DNA from: Saccoglossus kowalevskii
Lineage: Eukaryota > Hemichordata > Enteropneusta > Harrimaniidae
Reading direction: 5' to 3'
Assembly (NCBI RefSeq): GCF_000003605.2
Contig: NW_003154241.1
Coordinates: 1-46,433, forward strand
Length of the DNA stretch: 46,433 nucleotides
Position numbers and translations under genes: made by a program. Position 1 is the stretch's first letter. The number at the start of each line of letters is the position of its first letter. This document shows, one piece after another, positions 10,800 through 21,800 of the stretch. The notes under the pieces are model-generated. The model made no database searches. It was not told where the DNA came from and saw only the letters and a list, made by a program, of their open reading frames with translations.

Positions 10800-13700
10800 T
10801 GACCACACTAACTTGTCTTTTTTGAGGGTGGGTACATGCTCGTTACAGGCGTGTACGTTCTCTTCTCAAGTTCTACCCTGGCATTATGGTGGATGAACAC
10901 TTTTATCTTTCCTATTGAGGATTTGGGGAAAAAAAACACCCACAAGATCGGTGATGTTACTTTATTTCGGCTGTTGTCATTGTGTGTTACGTTTGGCGAT
11001 TCTGTCACACCACAGTAATACTTGCAGTAAGATTTACACAGTAGTTCCCGCGCACCAGTCTCAGTCTACATAAATGCTTGGTACGTGTCACGTACTACTT
11101 CAGTGACTACAAACATAATATATCCCATAAACTATTTTAATCAAATCACTCTGTTGTACAACAGGACTGTGGTTGTACGTCATACGTTTGCAAGGGCTGT
11201 CGGGAAAATTGAACCCGCGAAACACAAGTAGCATAGCCCTGATGTTCGCCGTTCGTTTGATCGCAGTAGCAACGGATGTTATGAGTTAAAGTTAGAATCA
11301 TGAATAGCACGGAAAAACACAAGCGGCGGTTGTTCATCATGCAAATCGTAAGGAAACTTGTTTCATATCAAATTTTCCGATTCGACGAACTCGATAACAC
11401 TCTATAAGGCCAAAACCAAAAATTGTTTTGTTGCCCTCAGCGACCAACCGAAAAATATGAATTAACGGGTCGCGTTTTTTCCCATATACCTCGGCTATTT
11501 ACGAAACCCTTAGTTTTCACGAGTTTAACAAAAAAATCCGACCGACCGACCCAATTTTTCAATTTTCCGACTTGAGGACAACATAAATTGTTTTGTTTTT
11601 TTGCCTAATGCAGAAAAAAACTTGAACCGATATGCCTTTGTTTTCTTGCATTCCGAATAATTGGTAACGTCAAACGTTTGAGTAAAAACTTGCAATTATA
11701 TTGTCTGTGGAATCGTCAAATTTTGGCAAACTTTCCATGTTTAATTTGCACCCTGTCTGTGTGCAGATTGAATTGTGACGTATCAATCGTGACAAATACA
11801 CTCTGTCGATGTTTGGTTTTAGATCCTAAAGTATTCCACCAGAGGGATAAATCACGACTATCAATAACTTATGTGGACCGATTTTCTCGTGGTCTTATCT
11901 GATTTTGGTGACACATTTTAAAGAAAATTTGACAAAATGTGACTTTTAATATGATTGTTTTTGTGTTTATTATTATTCAAAATCCCGGGCCCCTTTTTAC
12001 AGAAAAGTGAATTTCCTTAATACTTGTTTGTTACGATTTGAGACAGTAGATTCAAAATTGCATATTATATTATTATTAATATAACAAGTCCGCCAATTGC
12101 TTCAAGTTGGCTGGCGAAGTACCCCAGATTGTTGCTCAGCTGCCACGCCTGAAAATGTACATCGCTTCATAGCTTAGCTTCATAGAGTGAACAACGCCGA
12201 TCCCGCTCAACGCCACGAATCAGAATCATGTATCTGTTATTCTATCTCTATGGTGTTTCGTGGCCGAGCCAGTCTAAAAGGGATAGTATAAAATGGCGGC
12301 AATGGAGAGGGTATGTAAGGTCACATCTATTGTTCTTGCATCCAATTACACGTCGAAACAGAGGCGTATACAGCAGAGTAAGACGGCGCGACCACGTGAC
12401 ACGCGTGGCTAAGTAACGTGGATTCCTCGCTGACATATACACGGCTGTTAACTATATATATAAATGGCCTCTCAACGAGTTCTCAATACATCGCAACCTT
12501 GCTTACCCTAAATGAACTCTTACTCACGATAGAGACAAAAACGGGGTATTCATAATCGTACAAGTGAATACACGTAGACCATAATACGGGTCAGAATTGA
12601 ACAACAACAACACGACGGCCATTCCACGTTTCAGTTTCACAGCAGTTCGACAGCTGCGGCACGTTGATTTTACACTGGCGATTGCTATTACTATATATAT
12701 AGACAGTGGATGTTAATTTAAAATGACCTTATTACTCACCATATGAAATACTCGCTTAAAACTGTGCGTGATTATCGGTATGTACGTAGTAGACACGTTG
12801 ACAACACAACGTCTTTGTAAGTTGAACCCAGAATGGAACTCCCTCAAATATATGCGAACATTTCAACAGAGCGCAGCAGAGAGCTCAAATGGAATGATCG
12901 AATAACACACGAGGACGGTTTCAGCATGTTCAATGTGTGTCATCCACATGAGTGCACGCGCCACGAGAGAGCGATGAGGGCCGATCATGCACGAATTGTG
13001 TGTATGTTTGTTGCTGTTATGAAAAGTGGTTGCACCAGTGCATGAATAGTCCACGACTTTTGGTAAGAGGCAAGTCATATGCAAATTTTTGTTCCGATCA
13101 CTGACACAAGAGAGCGAGTGTTGGGTGGCTGTGATTTATTGCCGTTTAGTTTTAGAATTTCTGTTATCTGCCGTAAACCTATCAGGCAGCGCATTTCACA
13201 CCGGAACTATATATAAAACTCTCTCGATTAAGTTCCAGGAAAATGTAACATATCGAAATGACAAGTTCTTTAAGATTGATCACTAGTTACCCGGATGTGG
13301 GTCAGGGTGGGTTCGAAGTGGACGCGCAAAAGTTTTCACGTGCGAACGCGTTCTATCGCCCATATATTGACATTACTGTGTGTTTTTCTAAATGTAGTTA
13401 CAGACAAATTTTTTAAAAATCGCAAAGATTATTTTTCTAATCGAATGTGTCATGTATCATCCCAATAGAGTCTCATAATCTGCATCAGGTACTATCGTGT
13501 TTATCTCAAAAATAAGGTCCGTGTCCCTATTTTTCACAATCTATTCGCAAATATAAACAAAAAGTTTTTAGGAAACTAATGATCAATGCTTTCCCGAGGA
13601 ATTGTAATAATTGTAATAACGTGTAATACACGTTTCGGTATGAATATTATTAATTTAAAACGTGTATATGCAATTTCAATAAAAATGATTCAAAATTAAT

Positions 13701-13960
13701 ATTTCTTTTACGTTAAAGAAAAAATGTTTGTGAAATAATATACAGTTATCGACCTCACCTGGTGCCGATAACCATTATCAATAATTTTAAATGCTATTGG
13801 CCGAAGCCGAGGTCAATTAACAGCCACTTGAGAAGCGATCAATCTTTATTACGGCCAGTCAACGTCGATAACTTTTGTACTATCCCGAAGAAGAATTAGA
13901 CAGTGTACAAAAGTGAAACTGTTAACCAAAACGCAAACTTTCGGGATTGAAGGAAAATGA
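10800..13960. other. Intergenic DNA, no gene recognised
   Basis: No protein family is recognisable on either strand. Several paired open frames on opposite strands (10808-11018, 12228-12442, 12833-13084) are of chance length. TATA-like runs at about 12452 and 12692 have no gene attached that I can see. Confidence 0.5.
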
Positions 13961-13964
13961 CATC

Positions 13965-15521
13965 CATCTTGTAACGTGGAGAAATACATTGGAAAGTGTC
14001 ACCCATCTTGTAATGTGGAGAAAAACATTGGAAAGTGTCACCCATCTTGTAATGTGGAGAAATACATTGGAAAGTGTCACCCATCTTGTAATGTGGAGAA
14101 ATACATTGGAAAGTGTCACCCATCTTGTAATGTGGGAAAATATATTGTAAAGTGTCACCCATCTTGTAATGTGGAAAAATACATTGAAAAGTGTCACCCA
14201 TCTTGTAATGTGGAAAAATATATTGAAAAGTGTCACCCATCTTGTAATGTGGAAAAATACGTTGAAAAGTGTCACCCATCTTGTAATGTGGAAAAATACA
14301 TTGGAAAGTGTCACCCATCTTGTAATGTCGAGAAATACATTGTAAAGTGTCACCCATCTTGTAATGTGGGGAAATATATTGTAAAGTGTCACCAATCTTG
14401 TAATGTGGAAAAATATATTGAAAAGTGTCGCCCATCTTTTAATGTGGAGAAATATATTGGAAAGTGTCACCCATCTTGTAATGTGGAAAAATATATTGAA
14501 AAGTGTCGCCCATCTTGTAATGTGGGGAAATATATTGTAAAGTGTCACCCATCTTGTAATGTGGAAAAATACATTGAAAAGTGTCACCCATCTTGTAATG
14601 TGGAAAAATACATTGTAAAGTGTCACCCATCTTGTAATGTGGAGAAATACATTGAAAAGTGTCACCCATCTTGTAATGTGGAGAAATACATTGTAAAGTG
14701 TTACCCATCTTGTAATGTGGAAAAATACATTGAAAAGTGTCACCCATCTTGTAATGTGGAAAAATACATTGAAAAGTGTCACCCATCTTGTAATGTGGGG
14801 AAATATATTGTAAAGTGTTACCCATCTTGTAATGTGGAAAAATACATTGTAAAGTGTCACCCATCTTGTAATGTGGAGAAATACATTGAAAAGTGTCACC
14901 AATCATGTAATGTGGAGAAATACATTGTAAAGTGTCATCCATCTTGTAATGTGGAGAAATACATTGTAAAGTGTCACCCATCTTGTAATGTGGAAAAATA
15001 CATTGGAAAGTGTCACCAATCTTGTAATGTGGAAAAATACATTGTAAAGTGTCACCCATCTTGTAATGTGGAGAAATACACTGTAAAGTGTCATCCAACT
15101 TATAATATGGGGAAATACATCGGAAAGTATCACCCATCTTGTAATGTGGGGAAATATATTGTAAATTGTCATCCATCTTGTAATGTGGAGAAATACATTG
15201 TAAAGTGTCATCCATCTTGTAATGTGGGGAAATATATTGTAAAGTGTCATCCATCTTGTAATGTGGGGAAATATATTGAAAAGTGTCACCCATCTTGTAA
15301 TGTGGAGAAATACATTGTAAAGTGTCACCAATCTTGCAATGTGGGAAAAATGCATTGGAAAGTGTCACCCATCTTGTAATGTGGAGAAATACATTGTAAA
15401 GTGTCATCCAACTTATAATATGGGGAAATACATCGGAAAGTATCACCAATCTTGTGATGTGGGGAAATACATTGTAAAGTGCCACCCATCTTGTAATGTG
15501 GAAAAATGCATTGGAAAGTGA
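13965..15521. repeat. 39-bp minisatellite, about 40 units
   Basis: Tandem 39-bp units of the type TCTTGTAATGTGGAGAAATA-CATTGGAAAGTGTCACCCA. The unit is 13 codons, so frames stay open across the array: on the plus strand a 467-codon frame reading CHPSCNVEKYIGK per unit, and on the minus strand frames of 348 and 326 codons. Variation is almost all substitution: the GGA/GTA/GAA codon position, GAG/GAA and TAC/TAT. One single-base insertion near 15345 breaks the plus frame. I regard the frames as a by-product of the unit length, although coding cannot be excluded. Confidence 0.97.
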
Positions 15522-16100
15522 CTAAAAGTCAGTCTACTCTACCTGTTGTGCTTGATGCTGTGGTTTGAATCCCACTCTTTATCCATTTCCAATAGTCCAG
15601 GAAAAAATATATTCAAACTGTGTATGTAACAGGTTCTTTTTGTCCTCTTTTTTTCGCAAACGATGTTCACCGTTTTTTTTAGTTTCCGTTTTTGCAAGGT
15701 TTCTCATTGTGTTTTCTTATTTGATTATATTTGTATTTTATTTTATTCATTTTATTTTATGTTGCTTATATTTCCCATTTTCTTTTTACTTATTTTTTTA
15801 TTTCCTTTACTTTATTTCTTGACAGGTTTTGTATGTATGTGACAGCTGAACTATAAATTATTGTCTGGCTTACTTTTCTATGAAAACGTAAATATGAACA
15901 ATTGTATTTTTGTGGGAGGTCATTTTATTGTAGTAAAATGATGGATGTAATACATTAGCTGCTTTTAGGTTCCCTATAATACTGCAATAATATCAGAAGG
16001 CAACAACTTTCTGGGACTTAATATATCACTGAATGAATAAATACATTTAGAGCCGTAAATTTATGGTTATTGTAATTTTAGCACACCCAACAGGACAATA
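15522..16100. other. AT-rich spacer with pyrimidine-rich tract
   Basis: No gene recognised. Between 15640 and 15830 the plus strand is strongly T-rich, which creates an artefactual Phe/Leu-rich open frame. Confidence 0.6.
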
Positions 16101-16252
16101 TAAACAATAGACCGTACAATTCATTAATTACTGTCAATGTAATATTCATGTGAACAATAGACCGTACAATTCATTAATTACTGTCAATGTAATATTCATG
16201 TAAACAATAGACCGTACAATTCATTAATTACTGTCAATGTAATATTCATGTA
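16101..16252. repeat. 50-bp tandem repeat, 3 copies
   Basis: Three nearly identical 50-bp units anchored by AACAATAGACCGTACAATTC at 16103, 16153 and 16203. The few differences suggest a recent expansion. Confidence 0.95.
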
Positions 16253-17017
16253 AAATTGAGAGAAAAGTTAGCTTTTTATTGTTACAGTCAGTTACCCTTT
16301 AAGTTGTACGCAAATTTTATTTGTGGCAATCGTTTTGAATTTCTGACAGTTGTTGCCTAGTGCCCTTGGTCTACGTGTGTGATAAGTAGTGCGTATCGTA
16401 CTGTTCTAGGTTAGGTGCGCTTGGCGCGCACCCGAGGCAGAATTCCAACAGCAATGCTAGACAATATACGTGTATAACAAGATGTCGAGATGCTGAATTG
16501 TTCGAGTTGCGGACTTAGAGTTACAAAAAGTGAAGTTCACTAGCATGTTACTAAATTTGAGATCCTCAGTTATAATTATCGGAATAGTTTTCTCTTGTTC
16601 GGGTAAACAGGCGATGTTGGGCAGCCAGCCGGAGAGATATACGCGTGTTGAACAATAACTATATTTGCCAGTCTTGATATATGGAAGTGACGTATGGGAA
16701 TTCCATAGTAGGGCCAAAATTGAACCCGTGCAAATCACATTTTGTCACTCAATTTTTAAATTATGTGAAAGGCATAAAGTAGGGAATGTTTTCAATAAAA
16801 ATGACCTGTAGAATTATAGGCGTAGACAATGTGGAGCTCTGGAGCCAATCATTATTAAATATTTGAATTTGAATGAAAGCTGATGATCGATAATTGAAAA
16901 TAAAAAATAAAAAAAAATATTTTGCCAACCATCCCAAAGTTCTCAACATATGGGAAACTTATATGAACATAAGAAGTACCTTACAGAAGTTAACAATTTG
17001 TCCATGAAATTTGAGAA

Positions 17018-17149
17018 TTAAAGCGCGGTGGTCGTCGCGCAGCGCGTGTTCGAATTTCATGTACATAAACAATGTATTACACGCGTTGTATACGTCGCTA
17101 TGAGTCCCATATCGAACAGGGCGCGGCACGACGACTGCCGCCCTTTAAA
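17018..17149 (+). mobile_element. TTAA-flanked MITE, copy 2
   Basis: Starts TTAAAGCGCGGTGGTCG and ends GCCGCCCTTTAA. The interior holds GCGTGTTCGAATTTCATG and CAATGTATTACACG, as in copy 3. There is no coding capacity. TTAA is present at both tips. Confidence 0.75.
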
Positions 17150-17448
17150 ACAGACAATCCAATAACAGAACTGATACTGATTCGAATATTCTGTACAGGT
17201 ACAAGTACAGATGAATGTTATTTCTATCTGATATGTTCATTGGATAGAGAGTTAGGATGTCAATATATACATATACCCGAGCTATGACCTCACCATCAAC
17301 AAGAGACAAATTCACTCATGAGCACAAATATTGCATCTCTGATTTTACATCTTTCGAAATTTGTGTTCTATGCAACAAGGAAACGTAGTTTGTATAACGC
17401 AGGCAATTTTGTTAATAATTAACTTCGATGTATAACTACTCAAGTATT

Positions 17449-17674
17449 CTATGGTTTGCTTGTGAGTTGTAATGGTCTGAACCGTATGGGGACTCCTAGA
17501 ATCGCGGGATTAGGTTGCGGGAGTCCCTTCATGGGGATCACGTCCATGGGGTGGGCAGATGCCCCCAGGAATACTCCTGAATAGCGATATACAATGTCTT
17601 TAATATTAGACACATACATTGTCAAGCGAGTTGGCAAACTTTTCGGTTTATCCCATTGCGACCATTGAAACTGT
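17449..17674 (-). CDS. Candidate terminal exon of Mpv17-like gene 2 (weak)
   Basis: A 75-codon frame, open to TAG at its left end, follows a possible acceptor (AGTTAACAG) in the phase 0 required by exon 3. The encoded tail is proline-rich toward the C-terminus (LPQPNPAILGVP). It shares no clear similarity with exon 4 of gene 1, and the polypyrimidine tract is poor. I offer it only as a candidate; the real last exon may lie elsewhere between 15.5 and 18.7 kb. Confidence 0.2.
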
Positions 17675-18781
17675 TAACTAGAGTGAGTTTCTGTCAGTAC
17701 ATTGGATCAATGGCTTCAGTCAACCAACATAAAAGGTGTCATGTGGCATAAAAAATACCTGTTTATAAGCTGTGCGTTATCAGGATGTAAGTTTTATTTG
17801 ATATAATAAAACTTTTGTCCATATTCTTCTTACAAAGGACCTATAAAATGTCTTTTCCATATGAGCCTAACAGAAACATTTACATATGAAAAATCTGTAT
17901 TTATAAATAGATACCGGACATAACATCACTTTGTTTGTAAATATTATTACATAAACACATGAAATGATAGCCCATTTATATATATAGATCGGCTGAAACT
18001 GACGCCGGACGACGGTGTTGGAATCAAAATACGTAACAGGCGCATGGCAACGTGTTGGGGTGGTTGCAATGTATGTTTATTCAAACCGTGCTTTCTTCTA
18101 TGTATCCACTAGGTTCATTGCAAAACAACGCACGTCTCTCAGGTTGTACACTCAATATAGTCAGGTCACGTGGTAGATGGCAGAGGCTCGTTCTATAAAA
18201 TTAAATGCGTATATTATCAAGTTATATTACACAAAATTGCATCATTGATTTATTGTGAAACACGACAAGCACTTTGTCACATTTATGGTCCATATAATTC
18301 CATATCATAATGTCTCATCTATTTCGCATGGGTGTGATAATTATCAACATCCTGACTGTTACCATGGGTGTGTTTGTAGTAGGTGGGAAATGACTAATAC
18401 GGGGTTGGGCTATACATATAGGTCACTGAATGGTACACATTGTTGTCAATATTATTAGTACACTGTCGATCCATTAAAACACTTCAGACCGAAAACCGAG
18501 GTATTTTCGTAGATGGCAGCGATGGTGTGTAATTGACTGCCATAAAACAGGATTTCAGCGACGTTTACTGCGCCTTTTTTATTTTTTTATAATGCTGCTC
18601 GCAAATCTTGGATACACAAAGATGGGGTCATGGTGAAATGGGTCAAATATCCACGAAAACAGCGATCTTACTGTTAGTGTATGGCATTATTGTACAAAGT
18701 ATGGCCTGATATACTTAGTCAGAACATTTGTACTAAATTAAATAATTCGGGAATAATAATTGGGAAGTAAATCAGACTCAC

Positions 18782-18880
18782 CTTTTGCTTCATGTGGCAA
18801 ATAATATTGGCCCAGACGAATGCAACTATGCTGACATAAACGACTCTGTACTTGGGTGGTACCACGTGAAAATTTACAGC
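18782..18880 (-). CDS. mpv17l: Mpv17-like gene 2, exon 3
   Basis: 99 nt, acceptor TTTGCACAG and donor AAG/GTGAGT, phase 0 at both ends. It encodes AVNFHVVPPKYRVVYVS and FVWANIICHMKQK, the conserved C-terminal family signature. Confidence 0.92.
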
Positions 18881-21800
18881 CTGTGCAAACATGAAAAGTA
18901 TATTGTCCCAGTAACATCTGCGATGTCAATCATATACTATTATGAAGCACATTGGTATTTCACTTTCACTGCATATTTTAAATTACTCCGGTGATCTGAA
19001 CGCATCTATTGCTTTATTCAATTGTCAGACACACATGGGACGCGGATCACTGAACCGACATTGAGCGAATGTTGGTGTAGAGCGCCATCATACGGCGGCA
19101 ACTTACCTGCGCCGTCGCCCAGAAAGCGAACCCAATGGAATAAGTTGGCCAGAATTTGAGTCGAACTTCGGAAAAGATATTCTTCTGTCGTTCCACTATA
19201 CTCATTCCTTAAACAAAACACGAAAAGACACTACTAGAAACAATCTTCAAACGCTGGTTCATTTGTTGCATGGATGTACTGAGGTCGTAATGGGTCCCGG
19301 GAATGGGTCCTTTTGACAAACTCAGGGTTGGGTCATTTACAGTTACGGAGGGTGTACACGTTGTACAATCTTTATGTCTTTATTTTTCAAGGTACTTCAA
19401 ATCGACCTGCCAATTTGGGGTGTAACATATATTTGAATAACTATCCTTGGGATTATATCACGTGACAACTAGCTATAGATTTGATGACTTGCAGAGACAA
19501 AGTTGTCACGTGATATTGAAGTAACTTAAAGGGCGGTGGTCGCAGCGTGTATTCGAATTTCATGTAAACAATGTATCTTACACCTATTGTATACTTCGCT
19601 ATGTGTCCGATATCAAACACGACGCGGCTCGGCGACCACCTCCCTTTAACTTGAAATGGTCATTCGATTAGGAGCTCAAGAACTGAAAAGCCACATCGAT
19701 ACTTAGCTAACCTCCATAAAACCGCTGTACCTTTTGGTCAAGCTACATTCCAACTAAATCTACGGCTAGAGCGAATCATGCATATATAATAACTGCGTTG
19801 CCATAATAGTTGAACTTTAACAAATCGGCTTCCTTTCCGCCGCATTAACTCTAATCAAAACACACAAAAATGGTTGGAATATTTTTATTCTCAGCACGTG
19901 TACAGAGTCTGATTCTTTGAGCCACTGTGGGGTGCATACGTGCCCATAATGATTAAATAGATGTGGTCGAAGAGAATCAACAACACACCCCTTGAGCTCT
20001 CGGGATGGAACGACTCGAAAGATTCAGACGACTAACATTCGTGCATGTGTTAATCTTTATGAGATGAGATCAACATCTCAATTATTTTGTGTGCCAATAT
20101 TCTTAAGAATGTTCAGTGCAGTTTCATGAAAGTCTTTGGATTATACATGTATATCGAACAGATTGCTCATTGCTATACAAGGTCATACGTGAAAAAATAA
20201 AATGGGGTCACGGATCAAACTTTTGAGACAAACATCGACGACGCGCCTTATGGAGTACAAATCTTTAGAACAAAATTTGGGATAATAAAACTATGTATCC
20301 GGAACTACATTTTGAAAAGAATGGAAAAGGTCTAGGGGTACAGACCTATGTCTGTTTACAAGAAATTCCAACACTCATCTCGACCCTTTACTAGTAATTA
20401 TTTCTGGGTAATCTGAAGGATCGGCACTTAGTAAAATTTTATGACACACTTTGAGATCACTACTCGTTTCACGCCAATCCTAGAATTTATATTCACATGG
20501 GTATTTTGGTAATAATTGTCTACTCCTTTATCGTAAATTGTTATCTCAGATTCAGTGTGTATCACTATGTTCAACGAATTAATATCATTTGTGGGCGAGT
20601 TTGTTACACACAGGGTTCCGACTGAGCTCATTCGTGTTAGGTTCTAATACGACGTGGCATATATAAATAAAACCCGCCTAATCCTTTTTAGTCAATCAAA
20701 CTGCTTCATTGCAGAACTTTATATAAACTAAATGTCCTTTTTCAGAGTTTCCCTAAGTCAAATTTCTTTGTTCCCATAAATCCAGTCGCACTAGGCTTTT
20801 AAACATAATTTTCCTCATAAATTGTTCTCGAACTTTTATATAGATCTATCATCCACAAAGATGAAACACTGAGTTAAGAGGAAACCACAGTCTGGGTTTG
20901 ATCCCATAAGTCAAACATGACGAACACGCTGCTATTAAGCTGGAACATAATATCGGTTATTGGCTTTTGGGCGTTATATTTTGGACTTGGATCATGAATA
21001 TTCATAAATTGACCATTATGCAGATCTTGCGAAAAGGGTCCACCTTCCACAATTTCTTTATGCAAATTTTATGAGCACAGTGATTACAAATTCACGGTTG
21101 GTGTGTTGGCTCATGGAGGTAAAAAAGGATATCTCTTTTTACCTCCATGGTTGGCTGTACACCGGAAATTCGATTGAATTGAGTGTCGCCTGGCGAGGTC
21201 GAAAAGAAAAAGTTGACCTCATATTCATAGTGATCGCGTAGTATTCAAGACACCCATTTGTTAGGTTGTGTCGGTTGCACATGTGCTTCGAATCGTCAAT
21301 GTGCAGACAGACCTTCTTATGAGCATGCGCCTACCTGACATGAGACTGGACATGTAATAATATATAATATACCGTGATCTCTCAAAACCCATTTAGAGCG
21401 AACTACAGTGGGACTGGGATAGCTCGGATTACATAGACATTTCTTCTATAAAGTGGTTTGAATATTGTCACAAACATTCAGAACGTAAAAGAACATGAAA
21501 CTAAGTACTTTGGTACATTTTTGGAAATTCTTTGAAATAAGTAGTGCTATTTCTTAAAAATATGATTCTGAAGGAGATTAATAATTTTTTTTTATATAAA
21601 TGGCGTTTGGCGTCACATTTTTCAACTCGATAAGCTGGTCATATTTCCAGTTTCCATGCATTATTTTATGTAGTATTAAGACGTTTTCGAGCTAAAAAAT
21701 AACAATTGATTATTCTTAAAAAAGAAAGCTTTTTCTTGATTTTCAATGGTTATTTTCGGTTGCTGAAACCTAGATTCTCGCCAATATTGAAGTATGAATA

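Noticed and set aside
13922-15485. Long open frames on the minus strand (326 and 348 codons) and plus strand (467 codons) as protein-coding genes
   Set aside because: They exist because the repeat unit is 39 bp, a multiple of three. All lie wholly in the array, overlap one another, and have no coding flank or splice signals.
13965-15521. CRISPR array
   Set aside because: The units are contiguous near-identical repeats with no unique spacers, and the DNA is animal.
15555-15580. tRNA or tRNA-derived element (GGTTTGAATCC resembles a B box)
   Set aside because: No matching A box, acceptor stem or cloverleaf could be built around it.
15565-15822. Phe/Leu-rich 85-codon frame as a membrane protein
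   Set aside because: It is the translation of a T-rich tract; low complexity and no homology.
17525-17555. A fourth CATGG...CCATG palindrome
   Set aside because: Only five bases of arm match and the flanks are not a direct repeat.
18480-18580. Alternative last exon of Mpv17-like gene 2 after TTTTATGGCAG
   Set aside because: It opens a short frame with no family resemblance, and the acceptor is weak.
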